A stretch of DNA of 64,000 nucleotides from CBDDDW01 sp965226805 (lineage in GTDB: Bacteria; Chloroflexota; Dehalococcoidia; Lucifugimonadales; JAGWBF01). The stretch is taken from positions 124,001-188,000 of the forward strand of contig CBDDDW010000029.1 of the NCBI GenBank assembly GCA_965226805.1, read 5' to 3'. Shown here one piece after another: positions 37,412-45,725 of this stretch. The notes below the pieces were generated by a model. The model did not search any database, was not told where the DNA came from, and worked only from the letters and a program-made list of their open reading frames with translations. Within the stretch, counting starts at the first letter, position 1, and every line of letters begins with the position of its first letter. The position numbers were made by a program, and so were the translations under genes.

Positions 37412-37451
37412 GGGGCAGCTATCGTCCTCAAACGGTAGCTGCCCCTGTTTT
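37412..37451 (+). terminator. Rho-independent terminator-like hairpin
   Basis: GGGGCAGCTA...TAGCTGCCCC, a 10-bp perfect stem (plus CG pairs at the top) followed by TGTTTT. No plus-strand gene precedes it, so it is orphaned. The stretch 37210-37545 has no gene; 37465-37540 on the minus strand reads FEWAVGPEEV, possibly a decayed IS256 C-terminus. Confidence 0.5.
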
Positions 37452-37595
37452 GCACAAGTCAGCGTCTAGTGCCGACCAACTCCTCCTCTCGCACTTCCTC
37501 GGGACCGACCGCCCACTCGAACAGCGACAGTGACGCTGGCTGGGGGGTCACGTCCCATAGAGTGGTGTAAGAGTACGTCATCCTGTTGATATTGT

Positions 37596-38774
37596 CTAGG
37601 CCGCTGCCTCTGCGAGTTCGGCTCTGGGTAGAGCTTCGTTGGAGGTGGTTACCTCCTGTGTCATGTATCGACGGCCGACGGCCCACTCGTCGTGCTGCTC
37701 AGCTAGGACGGCGCCGACCATGCGACGGACAGCTGGGCGGTTAGGGAAGATGCCCACCACATCGGTGCGGCGCCGTATCTCCTTGTTGAGACGCTCCAGG
37801 GGGTTGTTGGACCAGATCTTCTTCCAGTGGGCGAGTGGGAAGCTGGAGAAGGCTAGGACGTCGGGTCCAGCCTCGTCCAGTCGAGAGGCGACCTGTGGGA
37901 ACGGGTCCTGGAGCTGAGCAATCACCCGCTCGAGTTGGGCATGCACTTCCTGAGGGGACGGCTGCTGGTAGATGGTGCGTACCATGGTGGCCACCCAGGG
38001 CTGAGCGCTCCTGGGGACCCGAGTGAGCAGGTTGGTCATGAAGTGGGTGCGGCACCGCTGCCAACTGGCCCCACCGAAGACAGTTGCGATGGCATCCCTG
38101 AGTCCCTGATGAGCGTCCGATACCACCAGTTCCACCCCGCCGAGGCCCCTGGCGACCAGTGAGCGCAGGAAGGCTAACCAGAAGGCGCCGTCTTCACTGG
38201 TACCCACGTCCATCCCAACGATCTCACGCTTGCCCTCGCTATTGACCGCCGTCGCCACCACCACGCTGACGTTGACTATCCTACCGGCCTCTCTGACCTT
38301 CTGGGTTAGTGCGTCCAGCCACAGGTAGGGATATGATCCGCCGTCCAGCGGCCGACCCAGGAAGCTCTCCACCACCCCGTCCAGCTCCTGGCAGATACGC
38401 GACACTTGGCTCTTTGAGATACCCTCGCACCCAAGAGCCTTGACCAGATCATCCACTCGCCTCGTCGATACACCCTCCACATACGCCTGCTGGATCACCG
38501 CCAGCAGAGCTCGCTCGCTGCGACGCCGTGGCTCCAGCAGGCTCGGAAAGTAGCTCCCCTCCCTCAGCTTGGGTATCTGCAACTCCATGGTCCCTACGCG
38601 AGTGTCCCATGCTCGAGACCGGTACCCGTTGCGCTGGGTCACCCGCTCAGGGTTGCGTTCTCCATACCCAGCACCGGTCCTCGATGACACATCAGCCTCC
38701 ATGATCTCCTCGACCAGCACTCTCAGTGCCTCTCGTAGAAAGTCCACGTCACCGTCGACTCCCCTCTTGCGCAT
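37596..38774 (-). CDS. IS256 family transposase, 5' end cut off by IS1380
   Basis: 393 codons from ATG 38774 (MRKRGVDGDVDFLREAL), the internal Met now nearest the IS1380 junction. IS256 features: RNGYRSRAWDTRVGTMELQI, Asp in LDALTQKVREAGRIVNV, VVSDAHQGLRDAIATVFG, and Glu in SNNPLERLNKEIRRRTDVVG. The original ten codons plus promoter and ribosome site are stranded 1.7 kb away beyond IS1380 (40487-40516). The remaining protein is nearly whole, but it lost its own translation start and the element cannot work normally. Confidence 0.9.
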   Translation of the reverse strand: MRKRGVDGDVDFLREALRVLVEEIMEADVSSRTGAGYGERNPERVTQRNGYRSRAWDTRVGTMELQIPKLREGSYFPSLLEPRRRSERALLAVIQQAYVEGVSTRRVDDLVKALGCEGISKSQVSRICQELDGVVESFLGRPLDGGSYPYLWLDALTQKVREAGRIVNVSVVVATAVNSEGKREIVGMDVGTSEDGAFWLAFLRSLVARGLGGVELVVSDAHQGLRDAIATVFGGASWQRCRTHFMTNLLTRVPRSAQPWVATMVRTIYQQPSPQEVHAQLERVIAQLQDPFPQVASRLDEAGPDVLAFSSFPLAHWKKIWSNNPLERLNKEIRRRTDVVGIFPNRPAVRRMVGAVLAEQHDEWAVGRRYMTQEVTTSNEALPRAELAEAAA

Positions 38775-38777
38775 TAG

Positions 38778-40481
38778 CCCGAATCCACCGAAGGACACGG
38801 ATGGACGGCGTGAGGACAGCGGAAGGGGGTGGGTGAGGGAGCTACAGGGGAGATGGCCTGGGGTCTTGGGGTAGATGGGAGGCCGGCGGAGGGTCTTCAG
38901 GCGCCGCACAGGGCCCCTAAGGCCCTATGCGGGAGTTGCGATGCGCGGGATGGCGAGAGGATACGCAGCAGGGGACTCTCGCGACCGGGGTGGCGCGAGA
39001 TTGTGGGGACGTTGGGTCAGTTGCAGGCTGGCCGTCAGGCCGGGAATGGAATGGCTTGCAGCCGGGCCAAGGCGCGACTGAACTGGGTTTCCCAAGGCCA
39101 GCGCCGGGGGAGATGCAAAGTGAGGCGGCGCGCCGAGCGGGTGATCCGTCCCACCAGAGCGAAGACCCGCCGCCTGAGGGTCTTGGTGGTCACGATCTGC
39201 TGACCCAGGCCGATGCGGGCTGTCCAGCGGGCCAGGTTATGCGCCATCACCTGGACCGCCAGCCAGGCGCCGTTGGCGGCGAAGCGCCCCGACGGCATGT
39301 GGTTCAGCCCGACGCCGTACTTGAGGTCGCGTATGGCGTTCTCGACCTCGGCGTGGCGGCGATGATCGGCCTCCAGTTCCAGCGTCTCCCCATCGCGGTC
39401 GGTGATGAAGGCGTGGTAGCTGTATCTGGCGAAGAGGGCGAGCTGGGAACCGGGCGTCGGCTTCACCCGCCGGACAATGAGCCGCACCGGCGCGGCGTCC
39501 GGCTTGGTCTGGAACGGGGTGTAAGTCGTCTCGGCGACATCGGCGGCGCCGTCCATCCAGTAGGGAATGGGAGTCCAGTCCTCCTCTGGTATCGCCTCGA
39601 TCAGGTCCCGCAGGCTGGCGCGCTGGCGGATGGTGATAGAGAAGCGGACATCCATTTCCCGGCAGGCGGCAACGACAGTGTGGGCGTAGAAGCCGCTGTC
39701 GGCCCGCACCGTGAGTTGTCCCCTGGCCCCGCCGTAGCGCACCCGCCCCACCGTCTCACGCAGGAAGTGGGCGGCGCCACGGGCGGTGTTGGCCCGGCCC
39801 TCGCGCAGCCGGGACATCAGCACCTCGCCGGTGCCGGCGGCAATGGCCAGCAGCGGGTGATAGCCGCGGGCGCCGGTATAGCCGTGGTGGCGCGCTCCCT
39901 CCTTGGCCAGTCCATAGGTCTCGCAGATGGTCGAGTCCAGGTCGATGGTCAGGGGCGAGTCGCCGGGTCCGGCCCCAGCGGCCCAGGCCCGGGCCAACAA
40001 CTGGCGGCTCACGCGGTCGAGTTGACGGACATGCCCCCACCGGAAGCTGCGCAGGAAGGTCCCCAGGGTGGATGGCGCCTTGACCACGCAGCCTAGAACA
40101 CCGACCGTCCCACCAGCGCGCAGCGCATCGGCGTCGTCGATGCAGTCGCCGCCTGCCAGCGCGGAAGCGACCAGCGTCAGCATCTTGTCCCCAGTGTTCG
40201 CCCGTCCCGGCGCTCCGCCGAGGTCAAGGTGATGGTCGACGAGTTCCCGCAGGCCCAGGTGCCGGGCTAGGGTGGCCGGCAGGAGCAGGCCGGCATTGGC
40301 CACCAGGCGATGGTCGTCAAAGAGGATGCGGATACGGTCGGGTTTGTTCTGTGGCAGCATCTATTGGGTGCTCCTTGTTTCCGGGCTGGTTTCTGTTCCA
40401 AAACCATTATCCCAGATTCAGAGGAGCACCCGATGGCTTCTTCAAGGACTGTCCCCAAGGCCGTCCTTCGGTGGATTCGGG
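38778..40481 (-). mobile_element. IS1380-family insertion sequence, copy 2
   Basis: 1,704 bp with the same ends as copy 1, flanked by perfect ATTAG duplications (38773-38777 and 40482-40486). Inserted at codons 11-12 of the IS256 transposase. Same orientation as copy 1. Confidence 0.93.
39035..40360 (-). CDS. IS1380 family transposase (copy 2)
   Basis: 441 aa, identical in sequence to copy 1. The DDE residues lie in IDLDSTICETYG, RADSGFYAHT and AEVENAIRDLKYG. Identity of two copies 19.5 kb apart means either recent transposition or gene conversion. Confidence 0.95.
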   Translation of the reverse strand: MLPQNKPDRIRILFDDHRLVANAGLLLPATLARHLGLRELVDHHLDLGGAPGRANTGDKMLTLVASALAGGDCIDDADALRAGGTVGVLGCVVKAPSTLGTFLRSFRWGHVRQLDRVSRQLLARAWAAGAGPGDSPLTIDLDSTICETYGLAKEGARHHGYTGARGYHPLLAIAAGTGEVLMSRLREGRANTARGAAHFLRETVGRVRYGGARGQLTVRADSGFYAHTVVAACREMDVRFSITIRQRASLRDLIEAIPEEDWTPIPYWMDGAADVAETTYTPFQTKPDAAPVRLIVRRVKPTPGSQLALFARYSYHAFITDRDGETLELEADHRRHAEVENAIRDLKYGVGLNHMPSGRFAANGAWLAVQVMAHNLARWTARIGLGQQIVTTKTLRRRVFALVGRITRSARRLTLHLPRRWPWETQFSRALARLQAIPFPA

Positions 40482-40833
40482 ATTAGCTCAAGCAGGTCCA
40501 TCCTTTCCTTGACCACCGTTGTCCTCCTTTCTCAGGCTCGTCTTTGCCCGCTAAGGATGACGTGGTGGTCTCTCTTCATCCAGACCCTCTACTCTTGTTA
40601 CACCACTTCCTGGGACTCTACTGGCTGGGGGCGCTGGCGCCGTTCCCACTGCATGGCACGTGTCGTCCCGAAAACGCGAAAACGCCCCAGATATCGACAG
40701 AAGGGGATTGCTCCTCCATTGAGGCCCCAGAACCGATCCGAACCATGGCGCACATTTCCACCCCGTCCGATCCCGGGGCGCCTCCCCGGGTTCCAGACCG
40801 AAATGCAAAAAGCCCCGATACATGCGGCCGCAG

Positions 40834-40917
40834 AGGGCAGGTGGCCGTCCTGGTGACAACCACCTGCCCTGTCGCTCCTAGCCGGGCCTGGCTATTCAAG
40901 GTCCGGCTAGGAGCGAC
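40834..40917. repeat. Two back-to-back strong hairpins
   Basis: Hairpin 1: AGGGCAGGTGG (40834-40844) with CCACCTGCCCT (40860-40870). Hairpin 2 starts at the next base: GTCGCTCCTAGCCGG (40871-40885) with CCGGCTAGGAGCGAC (40903-40917), 15 perfect pairs and a 17-nt loop. They lie directly after the stop of the gene at 40922 on the minus strand, without a T-run. The rest of 40619-40833 shows no gene. Confidence 0.8.
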
Positions 40918-40921
40918 AGCC

Positions 40922-41380
40922 TCAGCGTCTCGGGCTAGTCTTGGGCTGCCTCTTCCTCGGCTGTTGAGTCCTGCGTCGACCCTTGTTCACGGCTGCGCCG
41001 ACGCCGAGCCGGGGAAGCGGGTCGCGCGTGAGCGGGATGTCTAGGAGCGTCTTCCCACTTGCTCTCGCCCTTTCCAGCATCAAGGGAACCTCCTGAGCCA
41101 GTTCGGATACACCTCGGTCGTCAAACGACTCGATATACGGGTCCGACGAGGGCTGCTGCACCCCGATAGTGGCCCTGCCTTCTCCGATGGACACGACGAC
41201 CTTCAGGTCCTCTGGCGGACCGGCCTGTTGCTCAGCGACGTCCTACCCTTGCGGCCCCTTGTCGGTTTTGCTCTTGGCTTCTTGCCCGTCGGCCGGGTCG
41301 TCTGCCATATCGCCGAAGAGAGCCTCTTCGGCGTTCCGGGCATCTTCGCGGGATACTCCCGTTTCATTCTTATTAGGCAT
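40922..41380 (-). pseudogene. Unknown 152-codon gene with in-frame TAG
   Basis: ATG 41380 with AGGAGA upstream reads MPNKNETGVSREDARNAEEA for 45 codons to a TAG at 41245-41243, then runs on in the same frame for 107 codons with DVAEQQAGPPEDLKVVVSIG, YIESFDDRGVSELAQEV and a basic tail (KGRRRTQQPRKRQPK) to TGA 40922. Acidic first half, beta-rich middle, Arg/Lys-rich end. I recognise no family. It lies between IS256 and the group II intron exon; with that fragment it may come from a plasmid or integrative element. Either a nonsense mutation or readthrough; the former is likelier. Confidence 0.5.
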
Positions 41381-41438
41381 GACTTCTCTTCTCCTTGGTT
41401 CTTTCTCTGGCTACGTCCTGAGCTCGGGCCTTTAAACC

Positions 41439-41891
41439 TTATCCCCCCTCCAGGGCGTCAAATGGCCCTTCCCCGTCCTCGGAGTTCGACCCCATCACCC
41501 GCTCCACCGCCTCGGGGGTAGCGTAGGTTGGGGTGACGGTGCCCAGCTCCATGTCCAGATAGAGACCCATGAAAGGGCAGGTGCCCGCCACCATCCGCCG
41601 GACGATCTGTATTACCAGCGACGCCATCATCTGGTTGAGGGTAGGGTCCTGGTCGGTGAGGTCCAGGGCCGCGGCGCAGTCCACGTCCGGAGGGGTGTCC
41701 GGTAGAGTGGTCAGCAGGTCCGGGCGCTGGAGCGTTGGGGCGGGCAGCAGGTAGCAGGTCTCGTCAACGAAAGCCGGTTCGTCCCAGGACAAGTGGTCGG
41801 CCACATGTAGGGTAGGCCGCCGGCGAGTCACTCCGGTTACCCGGAGCACTTTTCCGTCGGCCCCCCTCCGAACCGGACGTGCGGCTTTCAC
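41439..41891 (-). pseudogene. 3' exon fragment interrupted by group II intron (possibly ThiF-like)
   Basis: The frame is open from 41891 but residues before about 41807 are intron sequence. The genuine part starts near HVADHLSWDEPAFVDETCYL and ends FDALEGG. The stretch CAAALDLTDQDPTLNQMMAS, then PFMGLYLDMELGTVTPTYA, reminds me of the C-terminus of plasmid-type ThiF (E1-like) proteins; this is from memory and weak. The 5' exon is not found near the intron's other end, which is itself truncated. Confidence 0.5.
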
Positions 41892-41903
41892 CGCATCCGG
41901 CTC
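41870..41903 (-). ncRNA. Group II intron domain V
   Basis: 34 nt: GAGCCGGATGCGGTGAAAG followed by CCGCACGTCCGGTTC, with GAAA tetraloop, two-base bulge (CG) and catalytic lower stem. It is the most conserved piece of group II introns. Confidence 0.92.
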
Positions 41904-41911
41904 TCCAGTGG

Positions 41912-43051
41912 TTAGGTCTGCTTACGCGGGTTCCAACTGCCGCCGTGAACGGTCAGGTGACAGGGACGACAGACCACGAGGGTCTTGCGCCGTCGGGCTG
42001 CCATGACTTGTGCCCACTTTGGCTTTGACCGCTGGCCTTCGACGTTGAGGTCGCGGAGTGCGCGGACGTGGTGGACGTTGATGTCCTCCGTTGAACCGCA
42101 TAGCTCGCATATGTCCGCTAAGAGCCTCTGAATCAGCTCGTTGCGTTCAAACCTGTTCCGTGTGGGCGTTTGGTCTACGAGGACAGCCTGCCGGTTCCGC
42201 TTCAGGGGTATGCCACCGAACCGTGCCACCAGTGGACGTTTCCCATTGTCCCGCTGTACTACGACCTGGAGGCATGCCCTTTCTCCATGCTCTGTCTGTA
42301 CGGTGCTCTTGTAGCGCCGAAACATTTTGCGAGAGGTGGACTTGTGTTTGCCTGCGAGGGTCTTAGCCAGCGACCACTCCATGACCCATCGCAGCCTCCT
42401 GAATTGGGAGACGTTGTAGGCCGGAAGGTAGTACCGGACGACACCCCGGAACTCCGCTTGATACCGGCTTACGATGGTGTAATCATCATCGGCCAGCATT
42501 TCGTTGCGGTGTGTCGGTTTGCCGTTGCTCATGTAGGCTTGGCAGTGTTGCTCGATGACTTTGGCGGGAACTCGCAGCCCGATGTTGCCATTGATGCCGC
42601 GTCGACCGAGATGGTCGTGCTTGTCGTTGGCCTGTTGGTTCACGAGTTCATAGCCGAGGAACCGTGCCGCCTGGCTGGTGGCATGGGTTATGAGAGTCTT
42701 GTCCTTCGATAGCGCCAGCTTGAGCGTGTCGCGCAGGAACGTCTCCAGGGACTCCTTTATCTGCCCAGCTTCGGCTTTTGGCCCGATGAAGCCCAGCACG
42801 AAGTCGTCCGCGTAGCGAACGTATCGCAGCCGCCGGTATTCAGGGCCGTAGGGGTCACCGTAAGGCAGTTGCTGCATCTCTTTGCGCAGCTGTGCCGCCA
42901 GTTGGGGATTCCCCCTCTTCCTGTGATAAGCCAGACGGGTACTTAGCGCTCCCCAGGTGCGGTTACGCCTTCGCTTTGTGCCTCGGGTGTGGGCTGGTAT
43001 GAGCACGTTCTCGACAAACTTGTCCAACCGGTCTAGTCGTGTGTCTGCCAA
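41912..43051 (-). pseudogene. Group II intron reverse transcriptase/maturase, C-terminal part
   Basis: Starts effectively at DRLDKFVENVLIPAHTRGTK, directly after the MITE-like insert; the few residues before it belong to the insert. The RT catalytic RYADDFVLGFIG is intact, then the maturase X domain (YNVSQFRRLRWVMEWSLAKT) and an HNH endonuclease (CELCGSTEDINVHHVRAL; VVCRPCHLTVHGG). It rejoins the N-terminal part in frame when the insert and one CTAG are removed. Confidence 0.9.
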
Positions 43052-43197
43052 ATGGGTTTACAATACGTCAGCGCTCGACGTGGCCCCCCGGTCTGCCTCC
43101 TCTCCCTATGGGAGAGGATTGAGGTGAGGGTGAGACCGGGGTTCGCGGGGAGGACCTCCTCATATCAGCATTGTAATGCTATATACGAGACACTAGA
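43037..43197. mobile_element. 161-bp MITE-like insertion in the RT gene
   Basis: Flanked by CTAG on both sides (43033-43036, 43198-43201). Ends are imperfect inverted repeats of about 30 bp: TCGTGTGTCTGCC...TTTACAATAC against TCTAGTGTCTCG...ATTACAATGC. The interior has CCTCTCCCTATGGGAGAGG and no coding capacity. Confidence 0.75.
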
Positions 43198-43867
43198 CTA
43201 GGTAGATGTTGGAGAGGATGGGGCTGACCACGCCGCCTTGCGGGGTACCGCTCAACGTGTGGCCATACTTCCAGTCCTCCATGTAGCCTGCTTTCAGTAG
43301 GTACTTGAGCCGGTTGAGAAATCGGTTGTCGTGGAGCTTTTCGCCGAGTACCGACAGCATGACCTCGTGGTCAATGTTGTCAAAGCACCCTTTGATGTCG
43401 CCCTCGATGAACCAGCAGACACCGGTCCAGTTGTGTGCCACCTCGCTCAAGGCGGTGTGGCATCCCCGGTCGGGTCGGAAGCCGTGGGAGCGGTCGGAAA
43501 ACTGCGGCTCATAGTAGGCTTCCAGAAGCATCCGGATGACCTCTTGCAGCAGTTTGTCCGTCCATGTTGGTAGGCCCAAGGCGCGGGTCTTGCCGTTAGG
43601 CTTGGGAATGTTGACCCGTCGCACCGGCGTCCACCGGAACCGCTCGTAGCGCAGGGCTTCGATGATGCGGTCGATCTTCGCCAGTGACATACCGTCCACG
43701 GTCTCTGCGGTGGTTCCCTTGGTCATCGCTCCCTGGTTTGAGTAGAGACGACCGTAGGCCCGCAGGTACAGGTTCCGGTTGTAAAGCAGCCGATAGATGT
43801 TCTCCAGCGGCAATCCTCGTTCTCCGCGTTCGCGTATGACGTTCAATACAGTTTCGGCGTTTTGCAT
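43193..43867 (-). pseudogene. Group II intron reverse transcriptase, N-terminal part
   Basis: ATG 43867 (MQNAETVLNVIRERGERGLP) with AGAGAGG upstream. RT blocks 1-4: YGRLYSNQGAMTKGTTAETV, RRVNIPKPNGKTRALGLPT, FSDRSHGFRPDRGCHTAL, FIEGDIKGCFDNIDHEVML, ending LSGTPQGGVVSPILSNIYL. It stops on a TAG at the edge of the insert, two codons short of the block that carries YADD. Confidence 0.9.
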
Positions 43868-44041
43868 TATGCATACCTCTCTGTTGTATTGCGTCGAAAC
43901 CACCTGTCCTCCTTCGCCATGTGGACGGCTTTCCCGCCCTCGGACTACTACGAGGACTCCGTGACCATAGGGGTCTCCCCCCGTAGGCCATCCCGCGTTC
44001 CGTTGACTTTGGGGGTATGGTTCGGCTAGATTGATCTCACG

Positions 44042-44248
44042 ATGAGAAGTAACATGAGGACTCTACTCATAGCCTTGGGTGTGGTGGTCGTGGTCATCCT
44101 TGCAGCAGTTTTGCTACTTTGGGTGTTTTATGACCTAACCTATGTATCCGGTGGCTGGTTTGTTGGGTGTCAGCGGTTTTGGACAGTTCTGGGTCCGAGA
44201 GATCGGGGTGAAGAAGCTCCTGGTTTGAGGGTTTCTCTGACCTCCTGA
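44042..44248 (+). pseudogene. Small membrane protein, 5' fragment cut by IS3
   Basis: N-terminal TM anchor (LLIALGVVVVVILAAVLLLW) followed by VFYDLTYVSGGWFVG, then the IS3 end. The continuation is found past IS3 (45693-45725, TLPFAKATL) and past IS1380 copy 3 (from 47452). Base composition is more AT-rich than the neighbours, suggesting acquired DNA. Confidence 0.65.
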
Positions 44249-45189
44249 TTGTACCGCCTCCGCCGGTCAAAAGTCTCTCGCTGTACCTCCTTCCTCTGGG
44301 CTAGAATTGTCTCCAGACGGCCTTCCAGCACGTCAGCCGGAGTTACAACCCTGAGCGCCTGATGATATCTTCGGTAGTTGTAGAACTCGACGAAGTCCCG
44401 GATGGCCGCCTCCAGGTCTTCCACCACCTCGTATGGCACCTGGTTAATGTCGTCTTTCAGGGTTCGGTGATATCTCTCCAGCTTCCCGTTGGTCTGAGGG
44501 TGATAGGGTGCTGCCAGGACGTGGCGAATGCCCACCACCCGCATGTACTCGCGGAAGGCCCGCGATACATAACCTGAGCCATTATCTGAGAGGAGCTTGG
44601 TCCGATCCTCCAGAGGTACATCAGTCATACCAGTAGAGTCAACAGCTTCCTGGACCACCTCTATGAGGGAGTTGGCCGTCATGTCCCGTTGCACCTTCCA
44701 GGCCAAGATGAACCGGGAGTAGTCGTCCATCACCGTCACGAGGTAGTAGTAGCCCCATCCCACTACACGGAAGTAGGAGGCATCGGTGGCCCACAGCTGG
44801 TGGGGCCCTGTGGTCTTGTGCTGGTACTCTTTGCTCGCTGCCAACTGGTATTCGATCCGTTTCACCAGACCCTCCCGTCTCAGAATACGATAGACTGTGG
44901 AGGCGGAGACCGATAGGCCTCTGTGGTCGGTGAGCGAAGCCGCCAACTGCCGGCTTCGCCAGGTCGGCATCCCACGGGCTGCCGCCAGCACTACTGCCTC
45001 CTCTTCTGGACGCAGGCGATTCCAGGGCCTCTCAGTTCCTTCCGTACCCTCCCAACTACCCTGCCGGTGCCTCCACCTCCACCAATAATACGTGCTCCTG
45101 GAAATGCCAAGCTCCCTGAGTCGCCTGTTCTTCCCTCTACCATGTCGCTCCACCTCAGCCACGACCTTCGATTGTTCCACTACGCTCAT
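44170..45189 (-). CDS. IS3 family transposase OrfB
   Basis: 339 aa. Helical HTH_21 region (YRILRREGLVKRIEYQLA), then the rve integrase core: first Asp in QLWATDASYFRVVGWG, second in LLSDNGSGYVSRAFREYM, Glu in QTNGKLERYHRTLKDDIN. ATG 45189 overlaps the stop of OrfA by ATGA, so re-initiation or frameshifting couples the two. The TGA stop lies inside the terminal repeat. Confidence 0.93.
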   Translation of the reverse strand: MSVVEQSKVVAEVERHGRGKNRRLRELGISRSTYYWWRWRHRQGSWEGTEGTERPWNRLRPEEEAVVLAAARGMPTWRSRQLAASLTDHRGLSVSASTVYRILRREGLVKRIEYQLAASKEYQHKTTGPHQLWATDASYFRVVGWGYYYLVTVMDDYSRFILAWKVQRDMTANSLIEVVQEAVDSTGMTDVPLEDRTKLLSDNGSGYVSRAFREYMRVVGIRHVLAAPYHPQTNGKLERYHRTLKDDINQVPYEVVEDLEAAIRDFVEFYNYRRYHQALRVVTPADVLEGRLETILAQRKEVQRETFDRRRRYNQEVRETLKPGASSPRSLGPRTVQNR

Positions 45190-45587
45190 GCGACGGTGCC
45201 GTTGTCGTGTAGGGGCGGCAGAGCTGTTTTTTTGAAGCGGTGCAACTCCAGGGACAACTCACCCACCAGCTGCTTCAGTTCTCTGTTCTCCCGCTTGAGC
45301 TGCTCTATCTCTTGCCGGGTCGCATCACGCACACTGTCCCGAGTCAACCTCTCCTTCCCAGCTTCCATGAACCCCTTCGTCCAGGCGTAGTAGGAGTGGG
45401 GTTTGATTCCTTCCCGTCGGCACAGGTCATTAACGGTAGTCTCCCGTCTGAACCCCTCCAAGACGATGCGGATCTTCTCTTCAGGGGTATACTTACGGCG
45501 GGTCGCTGCACGGACCTGACGCACGAAGCTTCGTGTCTCCTGGCTTCGCTCCTCAGCTTGGCTGGCCTGATCCTCTACCTGGGTCAT
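45186..45587 (-). CDS. IS3 family transposase OrfA
   Basis: 133 aa from ATG 45587 (an adjoining start codon lies at 45590), with GGAG upstream. Helix-turn-helix (RRKYTPEEKIRIVLEGFRRE; LCRREGIKPHSYYAWTKGFM) followed by a leucine-zipper coiled coil (IEQLKRENRELKQLVGELSL) used for multimerisation. Binds the IS ends. Confidence 0.9.
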   Translation of the reverse strand: MTQVEDQASQAEERSQETRSFVRQVRAATRRKYTPEEKIRIVLEGFRRETTVNDLCRREGIKPHSYYAWTKGFMEAGKERLTRDSVRDATRQEIEQLKRENRELKQLVGELSLELHRFKKTALPPLHDNGTVA

Positions 45588-45725
45588 CAATGACTCCTTT
45601 CACTTAGGGTTAATCTACCCCTCTGAAGGAGCCTCTACCACCCCCAACCTCTTCGGTTTTCTAGGCCTCAATAGTGTCCAATTGCGCTGACACCCTACAC
45701 TGCCATTCGCGAAGGCGACATTAAG

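Larger units (their letters stand above)
37546..40618 (-). mobile_element. IS256-family element, split by nested IS1380
   Basis: Ends approximately at GGGTCACGTCCCATAGAGTGGTGTAA (37546) and the inverted GTCCCAGGAAGTGGTGTAAC (to 40618). Without the 1,704-bp IS1380 and one ATTAG copy, a 403-aa transposase frame is restored, starting at GTG 40516 with AGGAGG upstream (VKERMDLLEL at 40516-40487). Confidence 0.75.
41807..44035 (-). mobile_element. Group II intron, 5'-truncated and with split reverse transcriptase
   Basis: The 3' end is defined by domain V (41870-41903) and a GGCCTACCCTAC end. The domain IV leader before the RT (GTAGTCCGAGGGCGGGAAAG, GGCGAAGG; about 43880-43970) is typical. Domains I-III, expected beyond 44035, are replaced by another gene and an IS3. 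It cannot self-splice. Confidence 0.8.
44168..45692 (-). mobile_element. IS3-family insertion sequence
   Basis: About 1.5 kb with ends TGTCAGCGGTTTTGGACAG / inverted TGTCAGCGCAATTGGACAC; the match extends outward by GGG/CCC, so exact ends are +/-3. Two overlapping genes on the minus strand. No clear target duplication. Confidence 0.85.

Noticed and set aside
37459..37686. 75-codon minus-strand frame as a gene
   Set aside because: It reads across the IS256 end; only a short WAVG stretch resembles a transposase tail.
41243..41245. TAG as pyrrolysine or recoded amber codon
   Set aside because: Single occurrence in a degraded region with no pyl genes or homologue to support it; kept only as a low-interest finding.
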